A stretch of DNA of 64,000 nt, from NCBI GenBank assembly GCA_965220535.1, contig OZ244833.1, forward strand, positions 3,038,001-3,102,000, given 5' to 3'. Below, in pieces: positions 35,398 through 44,296 of the stretch (position 1 is its first letter; the number at the start of each line of letters is the position of its first letter). The notes below the pieces were generated by a model that made no database searches, was not told the DNA's origin, and was given only the letters and a program-made list of their open reading frames with translations. Source of the stretch: HK1 sp965220535. GTDB taxonomy: Bacteria > Pseudomonadota > Gammaproteobacteria > HK1. The position numbers and the translations under genes were made by a program.

Positions 35398-37953
35398 ATG
35401 ATCGATACGAAAGGGGGGAGGGTAGCGTTGATTCGCCGAATGATCGACAGGAGTCTGATCAAAGGCCGCCTGGGTGCGTCGCAAGCCTTGGCGCTTGCCG
35501 ATTTCTTTGCCGACGGGAGCGGGCTTCGGTGCGCCCCGCGCTCTCAAGGCTCGATGGCCGATGGCGAACTCCCGGAGGCGCTGAGCCTGTTGATGGAGGC
35601 CGCTTGCGAACTGCGGACGCGACGCAGCGGCGACCGGATCCGCTATTCCCCCAAAGTCTTCCTTCCCTTGACCCGTTTGTGTCGCGACGTTTGTCACTAC
35701 TGCACCTTCGCCGCGACCCCTTCCAAACTCCATGCCCCCTATCTGCCTTTGGAAGAGGCGATCGATATCGCTCGCCAAGGGGCTCGGGTCGGCTGTACCG
35801 AGGCCCTTTTCACCTTGGGGGATCGGCCGGAACTTCGTTATCGAGCGGCGCGCGAGGCGCTCGAGAAGATGGGTTTCGATTCCACGATCGACTATCTCGT
35901 GCATGCGGCAAGGCGAGTGCACGAGGAAAGCGGCCTTCTCCCCCATGTCAATCCCGGCTTGATGGACGACGAAGCGCTTGCGCGCTTGCGCGAGGTCTGC
36001 GTTTCCGCGGGATTGATGCTGGAATCGTCGTCGACGCGTCTTTGCGAAAAGGGCGGGCCGCATTACGGCTCGCCGGACAAGCATCCCGCGCGGCGTCTCG
36101 ATGTCTTGGAAAGGGCGGGGAGGATGGCGCTGCCCTTCACCACCGGCATCCTTATCGGCATCGGCGAGACTCGCCGGGAGCGTATCGAATCCCTGCTGGC
36201 GATTCGCGAGATCGACGATCGCTACGGTCATATACAAGAAGTGATCGTGCAGAACTTTCGCGCCAAAGCGGGCACGCCGATGGCCGCCGCCGCCGAGCCC
36301 TCGTTGGCGGATCATTTATGGACCATCGCGATGGCCCGCCTCGTCTTCGGGCCGCGGATCAGCGTGCAGGCGCCGCCGAATCTTCGCCCCGGGCTTTTGT
36401 CCCGTTTGCTGGCCGCCGGACTCGACGATTGGGGGGGCGTTTCTCCGCTGACCCCGGATCATGTCAACCCCGAGCGGCCTTGGCCGCAGCTTTCGACCCT
36501 CGAGCGCATCACCGAGCAGGCGGGTCGTTCCTTGGTCCCCCGCCTTGCCCTGCACCCCGAGTACGTGCGCGAGCCCGAGCGTTGGATCCACAGCGCGATG
36601 CGTCCGGCGGTGCTGGCGTCGAGCGACGGCGAGGGCTTCGGGCGCGAAGCGCCATGGTATGCGGGCTCCGCCGAATACCCCCCGCCGACATTTCCCGCTG
36701 CGGGCATCGCCGCTCGCCGCTCGCCGCAACTCGACGGGGTGTTGTCCCGCGCGGATGCCGGGGAAGCCTTGGGGGAAGAGGATATCGTCGCCCTTTTCGC
36801 CGTCCGCGGGGGGCAGGTCAAGGCGGTTTGCGAGGCCGCGGATCGGCGGCGCCGCGAACGATGCGGCGACGAAGTGGGCTATGTGGTCAATCGCAATATC
36901 AACTACACCAATATCTGCACGTTCAAATGTCGCTTCTGCGCTTTTTCCAAGGGATCGTCGAAGACGAGCTCCCGCGGCGCTCCTTACGATCTCGATCTGC
37001 CGGAGATCGCCCGCCGCACCCGCGAGGCTTGGGCGCGAGGGGCGAGCGAGATCTGCCTGCAAGGCGGCATCCATCCCGGTTATACCGGCGAGACTTACCT
37101 CGCGATCTGCCGTACCGTCGCCGAGGCCGCGCCCGGGGTGCATATCCACGCTTTTTCCCCCTTGGAGGTTTGGCAGGGGGCGCATAGTTCGGGTCTGGAT
37201 TTGCCGGAATACCTCGAAGGGCTGCGAGCGGCGGGTTTGGGATCCCTGCCCGGCACCGCGGCCGAGGTGCTCGACGACGAGGTGCGCGAGCGGATCTGCC
37301 CCGACAAGATCCGCACCGCGCAGTGGCTCGAAGTGATGAGCGTCGCCCATCGTATCGGTTTGCGCACCACGGCGACGGTCATGTTCGGTCATCTGGAGCG
37401 TTATCGCCATTGGGCGCGGCATCTGCTCCGCTTGCGGGCTCTGGCGGCTCGCAGCCGCGGCTTCACGGAATTCGTTCCCCTTCCTTTTGTCCACGCGCAG
37501 TCCCCGCTCTTCCTGCGCGGCGAAGCGCGACGCGGCCCGACTTGGCGCGAGGCGATATTGATGCATGCGGTGGCCCGTTTGGTCCTCGATCCCCATATCG
37601 TCAATATCCAAGCCTCTTGGGTGAAACTCGGCCCCGAGGGGATGGCGCAGGCCTTGGCCGCGGGGGCCAACGATGCCGGGGGGACGCTGATGAACGAGTC
37701 GATCACCCGCGCCGCCGGGGCCGACTTCGGCCAGGAAATGCCGCCGGAGCGTATGGAGTCGATCATCCGCGCCGCCGGTCGCATTCCCTTCCAACGCACG
37801 ACCCGCTATGGGCGCGCTCCCGCGGCGCAGCGAAAGCGCTCTTTCGCGGCCCCCGCCTTGGTCGAGCCGATCTTCACGCCGTCTTCGCTTTTGCGTTCGT
37901 CCTCACAGGCGGGGTCTTGTCCTTCGAGCGAAGCGAGGCATGGCTGCGGATGA
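35398..37953 (+). CDS. fbiC: FO synthase FbiC (fused CofG-CofH, two radical SAM domains)
   Basis: Makes the deazaflavin FO from tyrosine and the riboflavin intermediate 5-amino-6-ribitylaminouracil. Two radical SAM sites are visible: C95-x3-C99-x2-C102 in the CofG half (CRDVCHYC) and C507, C511, C514 in the CofH half (CTFKCRFC). Further hallmarks are FTLGDRPE, GETRRERIESL, QGGIHPGYTG and HAFSPLE. The fused form is typical of actinobacteria and of bacteria with acquired F420 genes; archaea use two proteins. The start at 35398 is the first ATG close to the conserved region; 35440 is possible. The last 40 residues are low in similarity. Confidence 0.95.
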   Translation: MIDTKGGRVALIRRMIDRSLIKGRLGASQALALADFFADGSGLRCAPRSQGSMADGELPEALSLLMEAACELRTRRSGDRIRYSPKVFLPLTRLCRDVCHYCTFAATPSKLHAPYLPLEEAIDIARQGARVGCTEALFTLGDRPELRYRAAREALEKMGFDSTIDYLVHAARRVHEESGLLPHVNPGLMDDEALARLREVCVSAGLMLESSSTRLCEKGGPHYGSPDKHPARRLDVLERAGRMALPFTTGILIGIGETRRERIESLLAIREIDDRYGHIQEVIVQNFRAKAGTPMAAAAEPSLADHLWTIAMARLVFGPRISVQAPPNLRPGLLSRLLAAGLDDWGGVSPLTPDHVNPERPWPQLSTLERITEQAGRSLVPRLALHPEYVREPERWIHSAMRPAVLASSDGEGFGREAPWYAGSAEYPPPTFPAAGIAARRSPQLDGVLSRADAGEALGEEDIVALFAVRGGQVKAVCEAADRRRRERCGDEVGYVVNRNINYTNICTFKCRFCAFSKGSSKTSSRGAPYDLDLPEIARRTREAWARGASEICLQGGIHPGYTGETYLAICRTVAEAAPGVHIHAFSPLEVWQGAHSSGLDLPEYLEGLRAAGLGSLPGTAAEVLDDEVRERICPDKIRTAQWLEVMSVAHRIGLRTTATVMFGHLERYRHWARHLLRLRALAARSRGFTEFVPLPFVHAQSPLFLRGEARRGPTWREAILMHAVARLVLDPHIVNIQASWVKLGPEGMAQALAAGANDAGGTLMNESITRAAGADFGQEMPPERMESIIRAAGRIPFQRTTRYGRAPAAQRKRSFAAPALVEPIFTPSSLLRSSSQAGSCPSSEARHGCG

Positions 37954-38050
37954 CTTCGGATCCTCGTTTCGTATCGAGATATCGTCAGCGTCTTTCGGGG
38001 CGTTTTTCGGGGCGCCTTTCGGCCGCGGCGGTCGATAGCGTCGTCCCTTC

Positions 38051-40063
38051 GTGCGCTGTCGCCGAGGATCGAGCGATACGATCGCCCGGATATTCGACCT
38101 TTTTCTTCCGGCATTGAGCAAAACGCTCCCCGAACTCGTTTTGACCCCCTTGGAGGGGATTCCGCTCGTGCGCGCGGGGGACGATCTCGGGCTTTTGATC
38201 GCCCGCGCCATCGACGCGGCGGAGATCCTCCCCGCCGCCGGAGACGTGATCGCGCTTAGCCAGAAGATCGTCTCCAAGGCCGAGGGGAGGCAGGTGCGTT
38301 TGGCGGATATTCGACCCTCGGCGTCGGCGCGCTCGCTGGCAAGCGAACTCGAAGCCGATGCGCGGATGGTCGAAGTCGTGCTCTTGGAGTCCCGGGCCAT
38401 CGTCGCCCACGGTCACGGGGTGCTGATCACCGAACATCGCAGCGGTCATGTCATGGCCAACGCCGGGGTGGATCGGTCGAATACGGGCGCCTCGCTCGAC
38501 GAGGCGCTGTTGCTCCCCGAGGATGCGGACGCGAGCGCGGCCGCGCTGCAGCGCGATCTGACGATGCGTTTTCGTTATCCGCCGGCGGTGGTGATCGTCG
38601 ATAGCGTCGGCCGCCCCTTCCGACAGGGGGTGTCGGGGATCGCGATCGGGGCCGCGGGGTTGCCGGCGCTGGTCGATCTGCGGGGCGAGCCGGATCTTTT
38701 CGGCCGTCCCTTGCGGGTCAGCATCAGCGCTTTTGCGGATCAGATCGCCGCCGCCGCGACGCTGGTGATGGGGGAAGGGGCTCAAGGGATCCCCGCCGTA
38801 TTCATCAGGGGGTTGAAATGGTCCGCCGATGCGACCCCGGCCCGCGCCATCTTGCGCGAGCCCGAGCGCGATCTCTTCCGCGGCCAGGCGATCGATCTTC
38901 CCTTTCGGGGCCGGGCCGACCCGGGGAACGAACATCCGAAGGGAGGCTCGAGCGCAAGGCCCGCCGCCGATCGGGAGGCGGATGACAAGACCCTCGCCGC
39001 CGGCGCTCGCACCCGGGCGACGAGCCGCGAAACGAGGGCCGGCCTATCGACCCCGTCGATCCCGAAACAGGGAGCGAAACGGGGATCGAAAGCCGAAGCG
39101 AAGCCCTCGTATTCGAGCGTGGTCGCCCTTTCCGGCGGGGTCGGCGGGGCGAAACTCGCCCTCGGTCTTTATCGGATCCTGCCCCCCGACAGCCTGACCC
39201 TGATCGCGAACCCCGGGGACGATTTCGATCTGATGGGGCTGCGCATCTGCCCCGACAGCGATACCCTTTTATATACCCTGGCGGGGATTGCCGATGCCGA
39301 TAGGGGCTGGGGGCGGGCCGGGGAAAGTTGGGCTTTCATGCAGGCGATATCGGAACTCGGAGGGGAGGACTGGTTCGCCTTGGGCGATCGCGATTTGGCA
39401 TTGCATGTCGAGCGGACTCGGCGACTGCAGGCGGGGGAGAGTCTTTCGCGGATCACCCTCGCCTTCGCGCGTCGTTTCGGGCTCGAAGCGCAGATAGTGC
39501 CCGCCAGCGACAGCCCGGTTCGCACTCTCGTGCGCAGCGCCGAGGGCCTTCTCGAGTTCCAGCGCTATTTCGTGCGCGAAAAATGCGCTCCCGCGGTGCA
39601 CGGCTTCGATTTCGAGGGCGCGAAGGATGCGACCCCGGCCCCGGCGGCGCTTGCCGCGCTTGCGGCGCCGGACCTTCATTGCATCGTGATCTGCCCCTCC
39701 AATCCCTTCGTCAGCATCGATCCGATTTTTTCCGTTCCCGGTCTCGGCGACGCGATTCGCGCGGCCAACGCTCCGGTGATCGGGGTGTCGCCGATCGTCG
39801 GGGGGGATTCGGTCAAGGGCCCGACCGCGAAAATGATGCGCGAACTCGGCCTTCGTATTTCCAATCGCAGCATCGAGGAGCATTACGGGGATCGGGTCGA
39901 TGCCTGGATCATCGATTCCGCCGACGAAGGGGATAGGCCAGGCTTTCGCCGTCCGGTGCGCGTCGCTCCCACCAAGATGCGCAGCCTCGCGGATCGGGAA
40001 TCCTTGGCGCAAATCACGCTCGACTATGCGGCCGAGATCCGATCCGCCGGCCTTGGTCGATGA
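38051..40063 (+). CDS. Bifunctional F420 enzyme: CofE (F420-0 gamma-glutamyl ligase) fused to CofD (transferase)
   Basis: Residues about 28-265 are CofE: LTPLEGIPLVRAGDDL, SQKIVSKAEGR, HVMANAGVDRSN, VDSVGRPFRQGVSGIAIG, VMGEGAQGIPAV. A charged linker of about 80 residues follows. Residues about 350-665 are CofD: ALSGGVGGAKLALGL, ANPGDDFDLMGLRICPDSDTLLYTLAG, WFALGDRDLALH, and IVGGDSVKGPTAKMM. CofD joins the activated acid to FO; CofE adds glutamates. In actinobacteria FbiB is CofE fused instead to a nitroreductase domain. Start is uncertain: GTG at 38051 is used, TTG at 38114 also fits. It lies 97 bp after fbiC. Confidence 0.92.
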   Translation: MRCRRGSSDTIARIFDLFLPALSKTLPELVLTPLEGIPLVRAGDDLGLLIARAIDAAEILPAAGDVIALSQKIVSKAEGRQVRLADIRPSASARSLASELEADARMVEVVLLESRAIVAHGHGVLITEHRSGHVMANAGVDRSNTGASLDEALLLPEDADASAAALQRDLTMRFRYPPAVVIVDSVGRPFRQGVSGIAIGAAGLPALVDLRGEPDLFGRPLRVSISAFADQIAAAATLVMGEGAQGIPAVFIRGLKWSADATPARAILREPERDLFRGQAIDLPFRGRADPGNEHPKGGSSARPAADREADDKTLAAGARTRATSRETRAGLSTPSIPKQGAKRGSKAEAKPSYSSVVALSGGVGGAKLALGLYRILPPDSLTLIANPGDDFDLMGLRICPDSDTLLYTLAGIADADRGWGRAGESWAFMQAISELGGEDWFALGDRDLALHVERTRRLQAGESLSRITLAFARRFGLEAQIVPASDSPVRTLVRSAEGLLEFQRYFVREKCAPAVHGFDFEGAKDATPAPAALAALAAPDLHCIVICPSNPFVSIDPIFSVPGLGDAIRAANAPVIGVSPIVGGDSVKGPTAKMMRELGLRISNRSIEEHYGDRVDAWIIDSADEGDRPGFRRPVRVAPTKMRSLADRESLAQITLDYAAEIRSAGLGR

Positions 40064-40516
40064 GGGCGAGTCGTCGATGAAAGCGGGGGTTTTTCCTGTC
40101 ATCGAGGATTAAGATCGACGTCGGCGCTTCGAATCGAATTTCGGCGGGGATATGGCGGGGATACGGCGGGGATACGGCGGGGATACGGCGGGGATAAGGG
40201 CAATCGGGCGAGAGGCCCTCGCTTATCGTTGCCGGGAGGGCATCGAGGAGATCGGGAGAATCCGGGTATCCTTCCTTGCCCTTGATCGTCGAAGGCCGAA
40301 AGGGATGCCCTTCGTCGAGCCGCATCCCTCGCCTTGTCGTTCGCCTCCGATCCCTGCGGATCCCGGCGACCATCGGCGGCGGATGAATGGGGGCGCCGAA
40401 GCATATCGGCGAGAATGCCTGAATAAGGTGCGCGCGCCGCTCGATCGCGGACGGTCGATCACAGACGGTCGATTGAAACAAGGGCGGAGCGAGGGATTCA
40501 AAAGGGACAAGCGAGC
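40064..40516. other. Intergenic, no gene seen; holds an 11-bp repeat
   Basis: 453 bp. Apart from the repeat at 40143-40196 nothing recognisable was found on either strand. Confidence 0.6.
40143..40196. repeat. Five 11-bp tandem repeats (ggcggggatac)
   Basis: Units start at 40143, 40154, 40165, 40176 and 40187, the last one base short. The period is near one DNA helical turn, which could place sites on one face of the helix; no downstream promoter was identified. Confidence 0.85.
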
Positions 40517-41923
40517 ATGCAAGACATCCGAGGACTTGAAATCACCGCCGCCGGCGACGAGGCGGTGCGGCATTTCGACGAGGTGATGGAACGCTACACT
40601 CACTTCGCTCCCGATACCGGGGAGTGTTTGAAGCGGGTATTCGCCGCCGACCCCGAGATGGCCCTCGCCCATGGCATCAAGGGTTTTTTCCTGATGCTGT
40701 TTTGTGTGCCCGCTTTGGTGACCAAGGCCGCTTCGAGCTTGGACAAGGCTCGGCGCAGCATCGAGGATCGAGGAGCCACCGAGCGCGAGAGGCACCATAT
40801 CGACGCGCTTGAGGCTTGGATTCAAGGCGATCTCGGGCTGGCCATCCGGCATTGGGAGGCGATCCTTGTCGATCATCCCCATGATCTTTTGGCCCTCAAA
40901 CTTTCGCATTACATGCATTTTTACAGCGGCAAAGCGGATGAGATGCGCCGCTCGATCGAGCGGGTCTTGCCCGCGTGGGACGAGGGCGTGGCGGGTTATC
41001 CTGGCGTGCTCGGGATGCACGCCTTCGCTTTGGAGGAATGCGGGAATTACACCGATGCCGAGCGTGCCGGAAGACGGGCGGCGGAACTGGATCCGGCCGA
41101 TCTGTGGGCGGTGCACGCGGTGGCTCATGTCATGGAAAGCGAGGATCGGCGGCGCGAGGGGATCGACTGGATTGCCCGCCATGAATCGCAGATCGATCGG
41201 GCCAATAATTTCTCCTACCATCTTTGGTGGCATCTGGCGCTTTTTCATCTCGGCATCGAGGATTACGAAGCGGCGATTTCGCTTTACGATCGAAGGGTTC
41301 GCGCGGACTTGAGCGATGAATACCTCGATATCTGCAACGCCGCCTCGCTGCTATGGCGACTCGAAGAGGGTGGGGTGGAGGTCGGCGATCGCTGGGATGA
41401 ACTGGCGGATCGCTGCGAGAGCCGGATCGGGGAGCATTTGCTGATCTTTCCCGATACGCACTATATGCTGGCGCTGGCGGCCCGCGGGCGCTTCGACGCC
41501 GGTGCGCGGATGATAAAGAGCATGGAGCGCTTCGCCGAGGGCGCGGCGACCGAAAGCGAGGTGGCCAAGGTTGCAGGTCTTGCGCTTTGTCGCGCGTTGC
41601 CGCATTGGTATCGCGGCGAGTACGAGAAGACGGTCGACCTTCTTTTTCCGGTGCGCGAGCGAATATCGGAGATCGGCGGATCCCATGCGCAACGGGATCT
41701 TTTCTGGCAACTGCTGATTCGGGCTTCCATCCACGCCGGTCGATACGAGAGCGCTCGTGATCTGCTGAGCCGGCGCGTCAGCGAAAAACCCCGCAATCTC
41801 TGGTCGTGGAAGCACTACGCCCGGGTTCTCGGGGAGATCGATGAAACGATCGGGGCCGAGAATGCGAAGCGCAGGGTTGCCGAACTCCTCGCTCCCGCGC
41901 CCGCCGCCGGCGGCGGGGGATGA
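40517..41923 (+). CDS. TTC38-like tetratricopeptide repeat protein
   Basis: 468 aa, all helical, no signal peptide or membrane segment. Start MQDIRGLEITAAGDEAVRHFDEVM and blocks such as ADPEMALAHGIKGFFLML, RERHHIDALEAWIQGDL, DLLALKLSHYMHFYSG, PGVLGMHAFALEECGNYTDAE and DLWAVHAVAHVMES match the TTC38 branch, found in bacteria and animals. Function not established. AAAGGGA lies 10 nt upstream of the ATG. Confidence 0.85.
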   Translation: MQDIRGLEITAAGDEAVRHFDEVMERYTHFAPDTGECLKRVFAADPEMALAHGIKGFFLMLFCVPALVTKAASSLDKARRSIEDRGATERERHHIDALEAWIQGDLGLAIRHWEAILVDHPHDLLALKLSHYMHFYSGKADEMRRSIERVLPAWDEGVAGYPGVLGMHAFALEECGNYTDAERAGRRAAELDPADLWAVHAVAHVMESEDRRREGIDWIARHESQIDRANNFSYHLWWHLALFHLGIEDYEAAISLYDRRVRADLSDEYLDICNAASLLWRLEEGGVEVGDRWDELADRCESRIGEHLLIFPDTHYMLALAARGRFDAGARMIKSMERFAEGAATESEVAKVAGLALCRALPHWYRGEYEKTVDLLFPVRERISEIGGSHAQRDLFWQLLIRASIHAGRYESARDLLSRRVSEKPRNLWSWKHYARVLGEIDETIGAENAKRRVAELLAPAPAAGGGG

Positions 41924-42004
41924 GGGTCGGATAAGGGCGAGCCGAGAGGGGTCTTGTGGCCTCGCCGACAAAAGCGCCTCGCGCGCAACGAGCGGATTGA
42001 GAGC

Positions 42005-42409
42005 GTGGAATATCGAAAAAGCCTCTTGGCCTTTTTTCCTCGTCGAGGCTCCCGGCGCGCGCTGCTGACGGCGTCGGCGCGCCTCCCGGTGCGAGCGCTG
42101 ATCGCCGGGGTGAAGGCCTACCGACTCCTGATATCGCCTTTGTTCCCTCCCTGCTGCCGCTATGACCCGACTTGCTCGGAGTATGCGATCGAGGCCTTGC
42201 GGCGGCACGGCGCGGCGAGGGGTTCGGCGCTTTGTCTGGCTCGCCTGCTGCGTTGCCATCCTTTCGCCGCCGGCGGTTTCGATCCGGTGCCGGAGCCGCC
42301 TTCCTCGTCCGGCGCTTCGCCCTCGGCATCGTCCCTTTCGCGGTGCGGCTGCGCGCAAGCGCGGCTATCGAAGGGCGATGAAGGCGCTCGCAGGCGAATC
42401 GACGAATGA
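42005..42409 (+). CDS. yidD: Membrane protein insertion efficiency factor YidD
   Basis: Contains the YidD core: VKAYRLLISPLFPPCCRYDPTCSEYAIEALRRHGAARG and LLRCHPFAAGGFDPVPEPP read in pieces. The family is about 70-90 aa. The chosen GTG at 42005 adds about 28 residues before the core, and an alternative GTG at 42089 gives a normal start. A Ser/Ala-rich C-terminal tail is also longer than usual. The usual rpmH-rnpA-yidC context is absent. Confidence 0.85.
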   Translation: MEYRKSLLAFFPRRGSRRALLTASARLPVRALIAGVKAYRLLISPLFPPCCRYDPTCSEYAIEALRRHGAARGSALCLARLLRCHPFAAGGFDPVPEPPSSSGASPSASSLSRCGCAQARLSKGDEGARRRIDE

Positions 42410-42442
42410 ATCGACGAATAGACGAACAAAGGGGTGCACGTT

Positions 42443-42718
42443 GTGCCTTCGATCGGCATTGATTCCAAGTTGCTCGAGATTTTGGTCTGCCCGCTGACGA
42501 GAGCCTCGGTACGGGTTTTGGACGAAGCGAGACTCGAGCGTCTCAACCGAGCGATCGCTCGCGAGGAGATTCGCTACCACGACGGCTCGACGGTGGGGCT
42601 TGCCCTCGAGGAGGCGTTGACGACCCTCGACGGGCGTATCGTCTATCGGGTCGACGACGGGATTCCGGTGATGCTGATCGAGCGGGCGATCCCCACCGAG
42701 CATCTCGATGGCTGGTGA
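42443..42718 (+). CDS. Trm112 family protein with an incomplete zinc site
   Basis: 91 aa with SKLLEILVCP at the start and GRIVYRVDDGIPVMLIERA at the end, as in bacterial Trm112/UPF0434 proteins. The usual CPxCKGPL segment reads CPLTRASV, so one zinc cysteine is missing, and about 35 residues are inserted before the C-terminal strand. AAGGGG lies 8 nt upstream of the GTG at 42443; a GTG at 42434 is also in frame. Confidence 0.8.
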   Translation: MPSIGIDSKLLEILVCPLTRASVRVLDEARLERLNRAIAREEIRYHDGSTVGLALEEALTTLDGRIVYRVDDGIPVMLIERAIPTEHLDGW

Positions 42719-42880
42719 TGCGTTCGTCGCTTAGCTAGGGAAGAGCGAAGCGGCCGGGGCTGAAAATCGCGATATCGCTTCGCGCGAGACTCTCGGGCGT
42801 CTCGATCGGCGCGGCGGAAAAAAAGACGGGGCGAGGAGATCGCAAGGCTTTCGAGGAGGGATCCTTTCGCTCGACGAGCC

Positions 42881-43951
42881 TTAGGCCGACGATCCCGCGC
42901 GTTTTCGCAGGACCGCCTCCGAGAGCTCTTCGAGTATCGTCGTCGTCTCCTCCCAACCCAAACAGGCGTCGGTGATGCTTTGGCCGTAGCGCAGCGATTC
43001 CCCTTCGACGATATCTTGGCGACCGGCCACCAGATTGCTCTCGATCATCACCCCCATCACCGCATCCTGACCGGCGGCGATTTGCCCCGCCACATCCTGG
43101 CAAACCAAGGCTTGGCGTTGATATTGTTTGGCGCTGTTGGCATGGCTGAAATCGATCATCAGGCGGGGAGGATGCCCGATTTTTTTCAGCATATCGATGG
43201 CTTCGCCGACATGCCCGGCATCGTAGTTGGGTGATTTCCCGCCGCGCAGGATGATATGGGCATCCTTGTTGCCCGCGGTCTTGAAGATGGCCGCGCGTCC
43301 CTCCTTGGTGAAGGAGAGGAATGCATGGGGATGTCGCGTGGAGCTCACCGCATCCACCGCGATTTTGATATTGCCGTCGGTGCCGTTCTTGAAGCCCACG
43401 GGGCACGAGAGCCCCGAAGCCATTTCCCGGTGCACTTGGCTTTCGGTGGTGCGCGCTCCGATCGCCCCCCAACTGATGAGGTCAGCTACATATTGGGGAG
43501 TGATCAAATCGAGGAATTCCACCCCCGCGGGCATACCGGCATCGTTGAGATCGCGCAATAATCGCCGCGCGATGCGCAGCCCCTTGTCGATATTGAAGTT
43601 GCCGTCGAGATCGGGATCGTTGATCAACCCCTTCCAGCCGATGGTCGTGCGGGGTTTTTCGAAATAGACCCGCATCACGATCAGCAGTTGTCCGGCGAGC
43701 GAACGGCGATATTCGAGCAGCCGGTTCGCATATTCGCGGGCGGCATCCGGATCGTGGATCGAGCAGGGTCCGACGATGACGAGGAGACGATCGTCCTCGC
43801 CGTGAATGATCCGGTGGATGGCGTCGCGGGTCGAGGAGATATGCATCGAGGTCGACCCGGTCAGGGGGAACTCCTCGAGGATCGTCTTGGGGGCGGCAAC
43901 GTCTTCGATCGCCGAAATCCGGAGATCGTCGGTTTCGTATCGTGTTTTCAT
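42881..43951 (-). CDS. aroG: 3-deoxy-7-phosphoheptulonate (DAHP) synthase, class I (AroF/G/H type)
   Basis: First step of the shikimate pathway. 356 aa with VIVGPCSIHDP, VMRVYFEKPRTTIGWKGLINDPDLDGNFN, GARTTESQVHREMASGL, GFKNGTDG, ILRGGKSPNYD and DFSHANSAKQ. The allosteric type cannot be assigned with certainty. No partner gene is in the same unit. Confidence 0.95.
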   Translation of the reverse strand: MKTRYETDDLRISAIEDVAAPKTILEEFPLTGSTSMHISSTRDAIHRIIHGEDDRLLVIVGPCSIHDPDAAREYANRLLEYRRSLAGQLLIVMRVYFEKPRTTIGWKGLINDPDLDGNFNIDKGLRIARRLLRDLNDAGMPAGVEFLDLITPQYVADLISWGAIGARTTESQVHREMASGLSCPVGFKNGTDGNIKIAVDAVSSTRHPHAFLSFTKEGRAAIFKTAGNKDAHIILRGGKSPNYDAGHVGEAIDMLKKIGHPPRLMIDFSHANSAKQYQRQALVCQDVAGQIAAGQDAVMGVMIESNLVAGRQDIVEGESLRYGQSITDACLGWEETTTILEELSEAVLRKRAGSSA

Positions 43952-44296
43952 GATCGTCAGGCTCTTTGGAGTCTTGTCGAAAAAGGGAGAAGAAGCTTTG
44001 TCGAGGGTTCATACCCGACCTTGGACCCCACGGGCGACGCTTGAAATCGATTCGGGAAGGGCCTCGTTGCAGTGCAACAACCCCTTTTCGAATGACCTGC
44101 GGGCGGGGATCTCATGAGGAGGATATCGTCGTTCGGATTCGCTCGCTATATTCCAAAAAAAGCGCAATTCGGTGATTGTATACAGATCCCCTTCGCCGGC
44201 GACGGCTTTTATCGGTGGATTCGAAGCATTCGGGAGCATTCGGATGCACTCGGATGCACTTTCATCCCGATCTGATCCGCTGCCGGCAAGGCTTTT
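43952..44296. other. Intergenic between aroG and hemL; one short palindrome
   Basis: 345 bp. A palindrome gttgcagtgcaac at 44066-44078 lies about 115 bp upstream of the aroG start and could be an operator, but no regulator is known to match it. Short repeats ggatgcactc occur near 44240-44265. No gene seen. Confidence 0.45.
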
